A stretch of 64,000 nucleotides of DNA from UMGS1696 sp964463375 (GCA_964463375.1 CAYXBQ010000009.1:1-64000), one strand, 5' to 3'. Shown: positions 24,441 through 33,532, counted from the stretch's first letter. Translations and numbers: made by a program. Notes: a model not told the origin generated them from the sequence alone.

Positions 24441-25910
24441 ATGAAGAAGCCTATCGCAAAGCTGCTGGTGCTGGCGATGCTGCTGTCTGCCTGTGTGGGC
24501 TGCGGCAACAATGCAAGCGAAACCACCGCAGACACCACTGCTGACACTACACCCGTAGAGACGGAGACCGAGACCCTGTACGAGCTGGACGACCTGCCCG
24601 CTGACCTGCACTACGGCGGCAAGACCGTCACCACCTTTGGCTGGAGCGGTCCCGCTACGCCGGAATTCTATGTGGAAGAGGAAAACGGCGAGATCGTCAA
24701 CGATGCTATCTTCCAGCGGAACCTGAAGGTGGAGGAACGGCTGGGCGTGACTCTGGAATATCGTCTGGAGCCCGGTGCCTTCAACGACCGTGCCGCATGG
24801 GCAAAGACCCTGAACCAGAGCATCACCGCCGGGGACAGTGCCTATGATATTGCGGCCGGGTACTCCATGGCGGGTGCGTCTCTGGCCGTGTCCAATATGC
24901 TCATCGACCTGAACGGGCTGGAGTATCTGAATTTTGACAAGCCCTGGTGGCCGAAATCCCTGCAATCCGAGGCGACCTGCGGCGGCAAGCTGTACTTCTG
25001 CTCCGGCGATATTTCCACCTACATGATCTACTACATGTACGCCATGTACTTCAACAAGCAGCTGGTCATCGACTATGCCCTGGAGGATCCCTATGATCTG
25101 GTGCAGGAGAACAAGTGGACCCTGGACAAAATGCTCTCCATGACCGAGGGCGTGTATCAGGATACCAACGGCGACGGCAAGAAGGACATAGGCGACGTGT
25201 ACGGCTTTGGCACCCACACCACCTATGTGGACCCATTCTACTTCAGCGTTGGTCTGCGGACGACTGCCAAGGACGAGAACGACATCCCGGTGATCTCCGA
25301 TGCCTTTGGGGGAGAGAAGACCCACGAGCTACTGATCACCCTGGTGGACTGGTTTGACACCAACGATGCATGGCTGGAAGGGGCAGATTATGCCAACACC
25401 GGCAATATGTTCGCCGAGGGTCGGTCCCTGTTCACCGACAACGAATTTATGTACACCGTCACCTACCTGCGCTCCTCGGATGTGAATTTTGGTGTGGTGC
25501 CCATGCCGAAGTACGACGAAGAACAGCAGGATTACTACACCGTTATGTCCTTCCCCTATTCCCTCTACGGCGTGCCGGTAGACGCTGCCGATCCCGATAT
25601 GTCTGCGGCTGTGATGGAAGCCCTGGGTTCGGAAGGGTATCGTACCGTGTCTCCTGCGCTGTTTGAGACCGCATTCAAGGCGAAGTATGCCCAGGACGAC
25701 AAGACTGCCCAGATGTTCGACATTATCCGCTCCTCCGTGGTCTTCGACTTTGGCCGGGTGTTCAACGACAGTATGCAGTCCATGACCTTCGGCTTGTTCC
25801 GGGACGCTGTGGGCAGTGGCAACACCAACTGGGTCTCCACGTACCAGAGCAAGGAAAAGGCACTGAACAGCAATCTGCAAGCGGTGGTAGATGCACTGTT
25901 GAACGAATAA
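24441..25910 (+). CDS. Extracellular solute-binding lipoprotein, paralogue 2
   Basis: 489 residues. Lipoprotein signal with CVGC lipobox (second Cys about 21 lipidated), then a Thr/Glu-rich linker. The body follows the same plan as the proteins at 1133 and 55260 but is clearly more divergent. It keeps the calcium-binding-like loop DTNGDGKKDIGD near residue 245 and the NKWTLDKML block before it. Ligand unknown; probably a carbohydrate by family. GGAGGATGAAGG precedes the ATG. Monocistronic: promoter upstream, strong terminator downstream, no permease nearby. Confidence 0.85.
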   Translation: MKKPIAKLLVLAMLLSACVGCGNNASETTADTTADTTPVETETETLYELDDLPADLHYGGKTVTTFGWSGPATPEFYVEEENGEIVNDAIFQRNLKVEERLGVTLEYRLEPGAFNDRAAWAKTLNQSITAGDSAYDIAAGYSMAGASLAVSNMLIDLNGLEYLNFDKPWWPKSLQSEATCGGKLYFCSGDISTYMIYYMYAMYFNKQLVIDYALEDPYDLVQENKWTLDKMLSMTEGVYQDTNGDGKKDIGDVYGFGTHTTYVDPFYFSVGLRTTAKDENDIPVISDAFGGEKTHELLITLVDWFDTNDAWLEGADYANTGNMFAEGRSLFTDNEFMYTVTYLRSSDVNFGVVPMPKYDEEQQDYYTVMSFPYSLYGVPVDAADPDMSAAVMEALGSEGYRTVSPALFETAFKAKYAQDDKTAQMFDIIRSSVVFDFGRVFNDSMQSMTFGLFRDAVGSGNTNWVSTYQSKEKALNSNLQAVVDALLNE

Positions 25911-25917
25911 AAAATAC

Positions 25918-25958
25918 AAAGCAGGTGTAAGCCAAATGGTTTGCACCTGCTTTTTTTT
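25918..25958 (+). terminator. Rho-independent terminator
   Basis: AAAGCAGGTGTAA (25918-25930) pairs with TTGCACCTGCTTT (25941-25953), then further T residues. Confidence 0.93.
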
Positions 25959-26004
25959 GCGTTTTATAGAAGAATCTTGTTTACATAAGTATCAAACGGC
26001 AAAC

Positions 26005-26034
26005 AAAAAAGTGGGCACAAAACGTACCCACTTT
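26005..26034 (-). terminator. Rho-independent terminator of pckG
   Basis: On the minus strand AAAGTGGGTAC pairs with GTGCCCACTTT and runs into T residues (A-run at 26005-26010 on the plus strand). Confidence 0.88.
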
Positions 26035-26059
26035 GTATTTCTGATTTCTGACCTTACGC

Positions 26060-27844
26060 TCAGCCCAGTCTCTTGTCCAGAGCTTCCAGTTCTTCCCACA
26101 TTTCAGCGGGAACTCTTTCGCCGATCAGGTTGTAGAATTCCTTGATGTTGTCAATGTCAGCCTTCCAGGAATCGTGGTCAACAGATACCAGCTCCTTGAT
26201 GGTGTCCAGCGTCACATCGGACAGACCTTCGATGTTGATATCTTCAGCCTTCGGAACATAACCGATAGCGGTCTCCACAGCGTCTACCTTGTCTTCACAA
26301 CGAGCCAGGATCCACAGCAGCACTCTCATGTTGTCGCCGAAGCCGGGCCAAATGAAGTTGCCTTCATCGTCGGTACGGAACCAGTTCACGTGGAAGATCT
26401 TGGGGGCATGGGGGATCTTCTTGCCCATATCCAGCCAGTGCTTGAAGTAGTCACCCATGTTGTAGCCAACGAAGGGACGCATAGCCATGGGGTCACGACG
26501 TACTACGCCAACAGCACCGGAGGCAGCAGCAGTGGTTTCGGAAGCCATGATGGAACCAACGAAGGTACCGTTCTGCCAGCTGGTGGACTGATATACCAGG
26601 GGAGCGGTCTTTGCACGTCTGCCACCGAATACGATCGCGGAGATCGGCACACCGGCGGCATTGTTGAATTCAGAGGACAGGCAGGGGCAGTTGACAGCCT
26701 TTGCGGTGAACCGGGAGTTCGGATGTGCGCCGCAGGTGGACTTGTCCTTCTTGTCGTACTTGGTGCAGTCCCAAGGATTGCCCTTCCAGTCGATGGCATT
26801 GCCGGGTGTGGGCGGATTGTTGTCCAGACCTTCCCACCAAACGGTGTTGTCGGCGGTGTTATGCACAACGTTGGTGAAGATGGTGTCCTTCATGGTGGTA
26901 TGCAGGGCGTTGGGGTTGGACTTTTCGTTGGTACCAGGAGCTACACCGAAGAAGCCGTTTTCCGGGTTCATAGCCCACAGTCTGCCGTCCTTACCGATCC
27001 GCAGCCATGCAATGTCGTCACCTACGCACCATACCTTGTAGCCCTGCTTCTGGTAGATTTCCGGCGGGATCAGCATAGCCAGATTGGTCTTACCGCAAGC
27101 GGACGGGAATGCAGCGGAGATGTACTTCACTTCGCCGTTGGGATATTCAACACCCAGGATCAGCATGTGCTCAGCCATCCAGCCTTCGTTGCGACCCAGG
27201 AAGGAAGCGATACGCAGTGCAAAGCACTTCTTACCCAGCAGTACGTTTCCGCCGTAGCCGGAGTTTACAGACCAAATGGTGTTGTCTTCCGGGAAGTGGC
27301 AGATGTAACGGTTTTCTTCGTCCAGATCAGCCTTAGCGTGCAGACCCTTGATGAAGCCGGCATCGTCGCCCAGGGCATCCAGAACGTCCTTGCCCACACG
27401 GGTCATGATCAGCATATTCAGTACGACATAGATAGAGTCGGTCAGCTCGATGCCGTACTTGGCAAAGTCGGAACCAACGATACCCATGGAGTAGGGGATC
27501 ACATACATGGTGCGACCCTTCATGGAGCCACGATACAGCTTGGACAGCTTTTCGTAGCATTCGGCGGGAGCCATCCAGTTGTTGATGTTACCGGCGTCTT
27601 CCTTCTTGGTGGTGCAGATAAAGGTTCTGCCTTCCACACGAGCCACGTCGTTGACAGCGGTGCGATGCAGGTAGCATCCGGGGAGCTTTTCCTGGTTCAG
27701 CTTGATCATCTCGCCGGTGGAGCAAGCCTCAGCACGCAGGGCCTCAGCCTGTTCTTCGGAACCGTCGATCCAGACGATCTTGTCGGGCTGGGTCATAGCA
27801 GCCATTTCTTCGATCCAGGACAGTACGTATTTGTTCTGTGTCAT
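26060..27844 (-). CDS. pckG: Phosphoenolpyruvate carboxykinase (GTP)
   Basis: Interconverts oxaloacetate and PEP with GTP/GDP; in gut anaerobes it often runs toward oxaloacetate in succinate or propionate fermentation. 594 residues, typical of the GTP-type family, which differs from the ATP enzyme (about 530). The P-loop FPSACGKTNLAML, the GDDIAW metal site, NPENGFFGVAPGT and FGGRR are all visible. AAGGAGAG lies before the ATG. It has its own promoter and terminator. A 564-codon open frame runs antisense through it and is judged a shadow. Confidence 0.97.
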   Translation of the reverse strand: MTQNKYVLSWIEEMAAMTQPDKIVWIDGSEEQAEALRAEACSTGEMIKLNQEKLPGCYLHRTAVNDVARVEGRTFICTTKKEDAGNINNWMAPAECYEKLSKLYRGSMKGRTMYVIPYSMGIVGSDFAKYGIELTDSIYVVLNMLIMTRVGKDVLDALGDDAGFIKGLHAKADLDEENRYICHFPEDNTIWSVNSGYGGNVLLGKKCFALRIASFLGRNEGWMAEHMLILGVEYPNGEVKYISAAFPSACGKTNLAMLIPPEIYQKQGYKVWCVGDDIAWLRIGKDGRLWAMNPENGFFGVAPGTNEKSNPNALHTTMKDTIFTNVVHNTADNTVWWEGLDNNPPTPGNAIDWKGNPWDCTKYDKKDKSTCGAHPNSRFTAKAVNCPCLSSEFNNAAGVPISAIVFGGRRAKTAPLVYQSTSWQNGTFVGSIMASETTAAASGAVGVVRRDPMAMRPFVGYNMGDYFKHWLDMGKKIPHAPKIFHVNWFRTDDEGNFIWPGFGDNMRVLLWILARCEDKVDAVETAIGYVPKAEDINIEGLSDVTLDTIKELVSVDHDSWKADIDNIKEFYNLIGERVPAEMWEELEALDKRLG

Positions 27845-27933
27845 TCTTATAACTCTCCTTATATTTGATTCTTGTTATGCATGATTTCAATGTATGCCCG
27901 TACAGGATGGGCGAACCTTGTTTTCCGTATACC

Positions 27934-27962
27934 ATTATACCGTACCGGCACACAAAAAGCAA
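27934..27962 (-). promoter_or_regulatory. pckG promoter
   Basis: On the minus strand TTGCTT (27962-27957), 17 bases, TATAAT (27939-27934). Confidence 0.85.
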
Positions 27963-28201
27963 GAGACGGAATATGAATTTTTTATTCGATACTGGTCATA
28001 ATTTTTGTGCATTTTGTGTTGCTTTGCGTGAAGCATAGTTTGATCGGTGATACAGAGAAATCCAAAGATCCGTTGGATCCCTCGCTCCGGTTTCTGATGA
28101 TAACACTTGCGCATTATTTGAACACAGATGCATCTGCTCTCGTATTTCCGATCTCTGCCTTCTCTCTGCGCCTTTTCCAAAAGATTTTTTTGAGAAATTT
28201 C

Positions 28202-28215
28202 GGAACAAGTGTTTA
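28202..28215 (+). promoter_or_regulatory. Candidate LexA (SOS) box
   Basis: GAAC-AAGT-GTTT (28203-28214) matches the Firmicutes box GAAC-N4-GTTC with one mismatch and overlaps the -35 of lexA, the position expected for autorepression. Confidence 0.6.
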
Positions 28216-28240
28216 CAAATGGGAAAAAGTGTGCTATAAT
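28212..28240 (+). promoter_or_regulatory. lexA promoter
   Basis: TTTACA (28212-28217), 17 bases, TATAAT (28235-28240). Leader of about 138 bases. Confidence 0.83.
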
Positions 28241-28280
28241 ACAGGTATGTAGACAAAAACCCAACAGAATCACGACAGAC

Positions 28281-28360
28281 ACACATTGCCTAAAGCAAGT
28301 ACATGTTGCTTTCAGCAAGTACACATTGCCTACGGCAAGTACACGTTGCTTATAGCAAGT
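28281..28360 (+). repeat. Four 20-bp tandem repeats, each a covarying mini-hairpin, in the lexA leader
   Basis: Units at 28281, 28301, 28321 and 28341 fit ACAYRTTGCYTNNRGCAAGT. Each can fold as a 3-base-loop hairpin: TTGCT-TTC-AGCAA, TTGCC-TAC-GGCAA, TTGCT-TAT-AGCAA; unit 1 has one C-A mismatch. The closing pair changes in a matched way (T-A, C-G, T-A). Confidence 0.9.
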
Positions 28361-28383
28361 GGGTCAAGAAAGGTGGAACGTAT

Positions 28384-29001
28384 ATGACGCCATTAACGCC
28401 AAAGGAACAGGCCATTTTTGAGTATATCCGAGACAATATCCGCTCGAAGGGGTATTCGCCCTCCATCCGGGATATCCGCACTGCCCTGGACATCAAGTCC
28501 ACCTCCACGGTACACACCTACCTGGAACGGCTGGAACGCAAGGGCTATATCCATAAGGAAAACGGTAAGAGCCGTACTCTCCGGGTCGAGGATAACACGG
28601 AAGCCGGCAAGGGAGGTCACAACGGTACCAGAGTGCCGATCGTGGGCAAGGTCACAGCCGGTACGCCGATCTTAGCTGTGGAAAACTATGAGGGCTTCAT
28701 CACCTATCCGGAAGGGGAGGGACGCTCCCACGATTCGCCGCTCTTTGCCCTTCGTGTGCAGGGTGACAGCATGATCGAGGCCGGTATCATGGACGGAGAT
28801 CTGGTGATCGTGGAAAAATGCGAATACGCCGAGAACGGCGAGATCGTGGTGGCTATGGTAGACGACTCTGCTACCGTCAAGGTCTTCTATCGAGAGAACG
28901 GCCATTTCCGTCTCCAGCCCCGCAACGCCTTCCTGGATCCCATCCTCTTAGACGAGGTGGTCATCTTAGGACGTGTTCTGGCAAGCATCCGGTACTATTG
29001 A
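28384..29001 (+). CDS. lexA: LexA repressor
   Basis: SOS repressor and self-cleaving serine protease. 205 residues from the ATG preceded by AAAGGTGG. N-terminal winged helix (YSPSIRDIRTALDIKSTSTV), cleavage site VTAG-TPILA (Ala-Gly, about 88-89), catalytic serine in GDSMIEAG and catalytic lysine in DDSATVKVF. A LexA box overlaps the promoter and an unusual repeat array occupies the leader. The frame is open upstream into the repeats, but those codons lack a ribosome-binding site. Confidence 0.96.
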   Translation: MTPLTPKEQAIFEYIRDNIRSKGYSPSIRDIRTALDIKSTSTVHTYLERLERKGYIHKENGKSRTLRVEDNTEAGKGGHNGTRVPIVGKVTAGTPILAVENYEGFITYPEGEGRSHDSPLFALRVQGDSMIEAGIMDGDLVIVEKCEYAENGEIVVAMVDDSATVKVFYRENGHFRLQPRNAFLDPILLDEVVILGRVLASIRYY

Positions 29002-29072
29002 TCACCCGGCAAAACGGAGTGACATAAAACAGCAACCCCAAAATAGCTTACATACAGAAAGGAAACAACACA

Positions 29073-29486
29073 ATGGCTAACGAGATCGTAAAGGGAATGG
29101 GCTTCCATCACATCGCCGTGAAGGCAATCGATTTTGACGCTTCCCTGAAATTCTACACCGAGGGACTGGGTATGAAATACTACACCGGCTGGGGCGAGGG
29201 CAATGACCGTATCGCTATGCTGGATCTGGGTGACGGCGGGATCTTAGAGCTGTTCGCCGGTGCCGAAGGTGAAGCCTGCAACAACCGCTACATCCACTTT
29301 GCCCTGCGGGTAGACGATGTGGATGCTGCCTATGCAAGAGCCCTTGCCGCCGGTGCCACCCCCAAGAGCGAACCCAAGGTCGTGCCGCTGGATTCCCACC
29401 CGGTGAAGCTGACCCTGAACTGTGGCTTCGTATACGGCCCCAACGGGGAAGAGCTGGAGTTCTTCCGGGTCGTGAGCGCCGAATAA
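29073..29486 (+). CDS. VOC (glyoxalase/dioxygenase) family protein
   Basis: 137 residues with two beta-alpha-beta-beta-beta modules. Metal-ligand positions look intact: His in FHHIAV near the start, Glu in ILELFAG, His in RYIHFAL and Glu in EELEFFR. The family includes glyoxalase I, epimerases and resistance proteins; the reaction is not determinable. AAAGGAAA precedes the ATG. It lies 15 bases before an ABM-domain gene, so the two form a small operon. Confidence 0.85.
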   Translation: MANEIVKGMGFHHIAVKAIDFDASLKFYTEGLGMKYYTGWGEGNDRIAMLDLGDGGILELFAGAEGEACNNRYIHFALRVDDVDAAYARALAAGATPKSEPKVVPLDSHPVKLTLNCGFVYGPNGEELEFFRVVSAE

Positions 29487-29501
29487 CAGGAGGAGATAAC
29501 C

Positions 29502-29795
29502 ATGCTGGCAACCGTTGTTTTTGTAGATGTAAAGCCCGAATGCGTGGATGCGTTCGTGGAGATCACCAAATATAACCACGAGAACTCCCGCAAGGAGCCC
29601 GGCAACGTGCGCTTCGACGTGCTCCACGACAACAAGGACCCCAACAAGTTCCTGCTCTACGAGGTATATGTGGACGAAGAAGCCGCCGCTGCCCACAAGC
29701 AGACCGAGCATTATAACAAGTGGAGAGAGACCGTCGCACCTATGATGGCGACCCCCCGCTCCTCCATCCCCACCACACCCATCGCCTTTGACTGA
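29502..29795 (+). CDS. ABM-domain putative monooxygenase, LsrG-like
   Basis: 97-residue ferredoxin-like fold protein of the antibiotic biosynthesis monooxygenase group. ENSRKEPGNVRFDVL, FLLYEVYVDEEAAAAHK and HYNKW are the family blocks; they resemble LsrG (autoinducer-2 phosphate isomerase) and quinol monooxygenase YgiN-type proteins. No lsr transport or kinase genes are adjacent, so I do not assign LsrG. AGGAGG precedes the ATG. Confidence 0.82.
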   Translation: MLATVVFVDVKPECVDAFVEITKYNHENSRKEPGNVRFDVLHDNKDPNKFLLYEVYVDEEAAAAHKQTEHYNKWRETVAPMMATPRSSIPTTPIAFD

Positions 29796-29876
29796 TCAAA
29801 ATTGTGCAGGCAATATTTGTGAAAGTTGACAAAAAAATCAGCAAAAAGACGAAACCCAACCGACCAAAACCCATGC

Positions 29877-29913
29877 AAAACGGCCTTGCCTATCCAGGTG
29901 GGGCTGTTTTTTT
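29877..29913 (+). terminator. Rho-independent terminator
   Basis: AAAACGGCCT (29877-29886) pairs with GGGCTGTTTT (29901-29910), then further T residues. Confidence 0.85.
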
Positions 29914-30050
29914 GTTGCTTGCTCGACGCAAACGAGGTCGAAGGGCGGAAAACGGCGACAGAAAATAGGGGGACGACACGCAGGTTTGGGGAAAATGCCG
30001 GAAAAAATCGAATGAAATATGTACAAATCGTATTTATACACCAAAAAAGA
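29914..30050. other. Upstream region of the glycogen operon
   Basis: No gene or further structure seen between the terminator and the glgB promoter palindrome. Confidence 0.5.
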
Positions 30051-30064
30051 CTTGAAATTTCAAG
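30051..30064 (+). promoter_or_regulatory. Perfect 14-bp palindrome over the glgB -35 box
   Basis: CTTGAAATTTCAAG is a perfect palindrome containing the TTGAAA -35 box, a good candidate operator for the glycogen cluster. The binding protein is unknown. Confidence 0.7.
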
Positions 30065-30080
30065 CAGATTATAGTATAAT
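30052..30080 (+). promoter_or_regulatory. Promoter of the glg operon
   Basis: TTGAAA (30052-30057), 17 bases, TATAAT (30075-30080). Confidence 0.85.
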
Positions 30081-30167
30081 AATACCAGAGTAAACCATAT
30101 CCCGCCGGATCGCTTATGCATCTGCGGTACAGAAAAGCGAACAAACGGGAAAGTGAGGAAACGCTGT

Positions 30168-32270
30168 ATGACTGATAAAGCAAAGGATAAAACCTGTCTG
30201 CCGGAGGAGATCCCGAAGACAGATGCTATAGAAAAGCCCAAGCGCAAACGAAAGAGCGCACCACCGGAACGACCGGAAACGGACATATCTGCGGCGGACA
30301 TATCCGCACCGGAAATGACCGTGGATGAGAATGCACTGCCCGCCTATCTGTTCCACCAAGGCACCAACTACGAAGCCTGGCGTTATTTGGGCGTACATGT
30401 GGTGCAGCAGGGAGGCAGCTACCACTATGTCTTTCGCACCTGGGCACCCAATGCACGTGCCGTTTCGGTGGTGGGCGACCTGACCGACTGGGAGCGCGGC
30501 TTGCCTATGGAGCGGCGTACAGAGCAGGGTCTGTGGGAAGCGGAGCTTGACTGTGACAAAAGCTGGGAGGACACCTACTATAAATTCGCCATCACCGGGC
30601 GAGACGGTAAGACCTGGCTCAAAGCGGATCCCTATGCCACCTACGACGAGACCGGCGAGAAGACCGCCTCCATTATCCACACCGAGGGAAGCTACACCTG
30701 GCACGACGATCCATGGCGAAAGCAGCGGGAGCGCATCGTGTGTCCCCGGTACCGTGGCTTCAAGCCCCACACACAGCATTTCTACAGCGCACCCATGAAC
30801 ATCTACGAAGTGCATTTGGGCTCCTGGAAGACCATCGATGGAGAGTCCAACGTAGACGGTGCGCATTACCTGGACTACCGCACGCTGGCAGACAAGCTCT
30901 CCGAGTACCTGACCGATATGGGGTACACCCACGTGGAGCTGCTGCCGGTGATGGAGCATCCCTACGACGGCTCCTGGGGCTATCAGGTCTGCGGCTACTA
31001 TGCACCGACCTCCCGCTACGGAAGCCCGGAGGATTTCAAATATTTTGTAGATACCATGCATCAAAAGGGCATTGGCGTGCTTTTGGACTGGGTGCCTGCC
31101 CATTTCCCCAAGGATCGCCACGGCCTGTACGAATTCGATGGAGAGCCGCTGTACGAATACCAGGGCTGGGACCGGCAGGAGCATAAGGTCTGGGGCACCC
31201 GGTTCTTTGATCTGGGGCGGCCGGAGGTGCAGTCGTTCCTCATTTCCAACGCCCTGTACTGGCTCACGGAATTTCACATCGACGGACTGCGGGTGGATGC
31301 CGTAGCTTCCATGCTGTACTTAGACTTTGACAAAAACCCCGGCGAATGGATCCCGGCACCGGATGGCTCCAATAAAAACCCCGAAGCCATCGCCTTCTGC
31401 CAAAAGCTCAATACCGTGATCCACGAGCGGTGTCCCGATGCCCTCATGATCGCCGAGGAATCCACCGACTGGCCCATGCTGACTAAACCTGTGTCCGAGG
31501 GGGGACTTGGTTTCTCCTTCAAGTGGAATATGGGCTGGGCAAACGATATGTTCGAGTACGTGGGCTGCGACCCCATCGGCAGACAATATATCCACAACAA
31601 GCTGACCTTCCCCTTGATGTACGCCTTCAACGAGAACTACATCCTACCCGTCTCCCACGATGAGGTAGTCCATGGAAAAAAATCCCTTGTGGACAAAATG
31701 TTCGGGGAGTACGATGATAAGTTTGCCTGCATGCGCACCTTCATGCTGTACATGATGACCATGCCCGGCAAAAAGCTCACCTTCATGGGGACAGAGTTCG
31801 CCCAGTTCCGGGAATGGGACTACGAGAACCAGCTGGAATGGTTCATGATCGACTACCCCCGCCACGTGGAGATGCAGCGGTTCCTCCGAGCGCTGAATAC
31901 ATTATATAAAGAAAGCAACGCTCTCTGGGAGATCGACGACAGCTGGGACGGCTTTGCCTGGATCGACCCGGATCAGGACAAGACCAATACACTGTCCTAT
32001 CGCCGGCGAGATCGCCATGGTAAGGAGCTGATCGTGGTGCTGAATTTCTCCCCGGTGCTGCGGGAGGGCTATACGGTGGTGGTGCCGAAAATGGGACGCT
32101 ACGAAGAGATCCTGACCACCGACCGGTACGAATTCGGCGGCAAAAACCACATCAACGAAAGCGGTGTCCGTACCTCCTACTTCACGGATGTGGACGGCAC
32201 TAAGAAAAACCAGATCCAGATCACCCTCCCCAGCATGGGCGGTGTGGTGCTTCGCAAGGTCGTAAACTAA
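30168..32270 (+). CDS. glgB: 1,4-alpha-glucan branching enzyme
   Basis: Introduces alpha-1,6 branches into glycogen. 700 residues. After a Lys/Arg/Pro/Glu-rich extension of about 50 residues (with DISAADISAPE as a small internal repeat), a CBM48-like domain (YHYVFRTWAPNARAVSVVGD) precedes the GH13 barrel. Catalytic residues: Asp in GLRVDAVASM, Glu in MIAEES, Asp in VSHDEVVHGK. The extension is unusual and unlike standard GlgB N-domains. The ATG at 30168 (GAGGAA upstream) is preferred to a GTG at 30153. First gene of the glg operon. Confidence 0.95.
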   Translation: MTDKAKDKTCLPEEIPKTDAIEKPKRKRKSAPPERPETDISAADISAPEMTVDENALPAYLFHQGTNYEAWRYLGVHVVQQGGSYHYVFRTWAPNARAVSVVGDLTDWERGLPMERRTEQGLWEAELDCDKSWEDTYYKFAITGRDGKTWLKADPYATYDETGEKTASIIHTEGSYTWHDDPWRKQRERIVCPRYRGFKPHTQHFYSAPMNIYEVHLGSWKTIDGESNVDGAHYLDYRTLADKLSEYLTDMGYTHVELLPVMEHPYDGSWGYQVCGYYAPTSRYGSPEDFKYFVDTMHQKGIGVLLDWVPAHFPKDRHGLYEFDGEPLYEYQGWDRQEHKVWGTRFFDLGRPEVQSFLISNALYWLTEFHIDGLRVDAVASMLYLDFDKNPGEWIPAPDGSNKNPEAIAFCQKLNTVIHERCPDALMIAEESTDWPMLTKPVSEGGLGFSFKWNMGWANDMFEYVGCDPIGRQYIHNKLTFPLMYAFNENYILPVSHDEVVHGKKSLVDKMFGEYDDKFACMRTFMLYMMTMPGKKLTFMGTEFAQFREWDYENQLEWFMIDYPRHVEMQRFLRALNTLYKESNALWEIDDSWDGFAWIDPDQDKTNTLSYRRRDRHGKELIVVLNFSPVLREGYTVVVPKMGRYEEILTTDRYEFGGKNHINESGVRTSYFTDVDGTKKNQIQITLPSMGGVVLRKVVN

Positions 32271-32320
32271 ATTGGTTTTATAAAAATTAGAATATAAATA
32301 TATGCTGTGAGGTGTAAATC

Positions 32321-33532
32321 ATGTATAAGAAGCAGGAGTGTGTGGCAATGCTGTTGGCTGGCGGGCAGGGAAGCCGTCTATACACACTGACGGAGAAGAC
32401 CGCAAAGCCCGCTGTCCCCTACGGCGGCAAGTACCGGATCATCGATTTTCCCATGTCCAACTGCGTGAATTCCGGCATCTATACCGTGGGCGTGCTGACC
32501 CAGTACCAGCCCCTGGTGCTCAACGAATACATAGGCAACGGTAGCCCCTGGGATCTGGACCGCGGCCAAAGCGGCGCAACGGTACTGCCCCCTTACCAGG
32601 GCAAGGATGGTGCGGACTGGTACAAGGGTACCGCCAACGCCATCTACCAGAACCTGAATTTCATCCGTCGCTATGACCCGGAATATGTGCTGATCCTCTC
32701 CGGTGACCACATTTATAAAATGGACTACAACCGTATGCTGGAGGCACACAAGGCCAAAAACGCCGACTGCACCATCGCCGTACTGGAGGTGAGCCTGGAA
32801 GAGGCAAGCCGGTTTGGCATCATGAACACCGACGACCAGATGCGGATCTTAGAGTTTGAAGAAAAGCCCAAGGTACCGAAAAGCACCAAGGCATCCATGG
32901 GGATATACATTTTCAACCGTGAACTGTTGGAGCGGTACCTGATCGAGGACGAAGCGGATCCCGCCTCCTCCAAGGACTTCGGCAAAAATATCATCCCCCG
33001 CATGCTGGAGGACGGACGCAGAATGTACGCCTACCCCTTCAAGGGCTATTGGAAGGACGTAGGGACCATCCAGTCTCTGTGGGAAGCCAATATGGATCTG
33101 CTGGACGAGGATACCGCCTTAGACCTGGCCGACCGGGAATGGCGCATCTACTCCCGGAACAACGCCGTCCCGCCCCATTTCGTAGGAAACTACGCCAAGA
33201 TCACCGGCTCCTTGATCACCGAAGGCTGTGAGATCGAAGGGATCGTGGAGAACTCCGTGCTGGCAAGCGGTGTCAAGGTGGCCCGTGGTGCCTACATCAA
33301 GGATGCCGTGATCCATTCCGGTGTGACCATTGGAGAAGGTGCCACTGTGAACTATTCCATCATCGACAGCGATACCACCATTGGTGCCGGTGCTGTGGTG
33401 GGTAGGACCCGCAGCGCAGACGAAAAGATCACCGTGGTGGGCTCGGATCTGACCATTTTGCCCGGCACCGATATTCCCGGCGGCAGCATGGTGGATCGGA
33501 CGTGGCTGGAAGCAAACAAGACGGAAAAGTGA
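32321..33532 (+). CDS. glgC: Glucose-1-phosphate adenylyltransferase
   Basis: Makes ADP-glucose from ATP and glucose 1-phosphate, the committed step of glycogen synthesis. 403 residues. The nucleotide motif LLAGGQGSRLYTLT (about 11-24), FEEKPKVPKS and a C-terminal left-handed beta-helix are intact. GAGGTG precedes the ATG. The following gene is the catalytically altered paralogue glgD, and in Firmicutes the two form a GlgC/GlgD enzyme. Confidence 0.97.
   Translation: MYKKQECVAMLLAGGQGSRLYTLTEKTAKPAVPYGGKYRIIDFPMSNCVNSGIYTVGVLTQYQPLVLNEYIGNGSPWDLDRGQSGATVLPPYQGKDGADWYKGTANAIYQNLNFIRRYDPEYVLILSGDHIYKMDYNRMLEAHKAKNADCTIAVLEVSLEEASRFGIMNTDDQMRILEFEEKPKVPKSTKASMGIYIFNRELLERYLIEDEADPASSKDFGKNIIPRMLEDGRRMYAYPFKGYWKDVGTIQSLWEANMDLLDEDTALDLADREWRIYSRNNAVPPHFVGNYAKITGSLITEGCEIEGIVENSVLASGVKVARGAYIKDAVIHSGVTIGEGATVNYSIIDSDTTIGAGAVVGRTRSADEKITVVGSDLTILPGTDIPGGSMVDRTWLEANKTEK

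Larger units (their letters stand above)
27845..28280. promoter_or_regulatory. Divergent regulatory region between pckG and lexA
   Basis: No gene seen. It holds the pckG promoter and an 84-base pckG leader containing a GCCC/GGGC hairpin (about 27896-27912), then AT-rich sequence, then the lexA promoter. The 28000-28200 part shows no feature I recognise. Confidence 0.6.

Noticed and set aside
26174..27868. 564-codon open frame antisense to pckG
   Set aside because: It lies entirely opposite a clear PEP carboxykinase, has no family resemblance, and long antisense frames are expected from the codon bias of highly expressed genes.
28281..28360. CRISPR array
   Set aside because: The 20-bp units are directly adjacent with no unique spacers and no cas genes are near.
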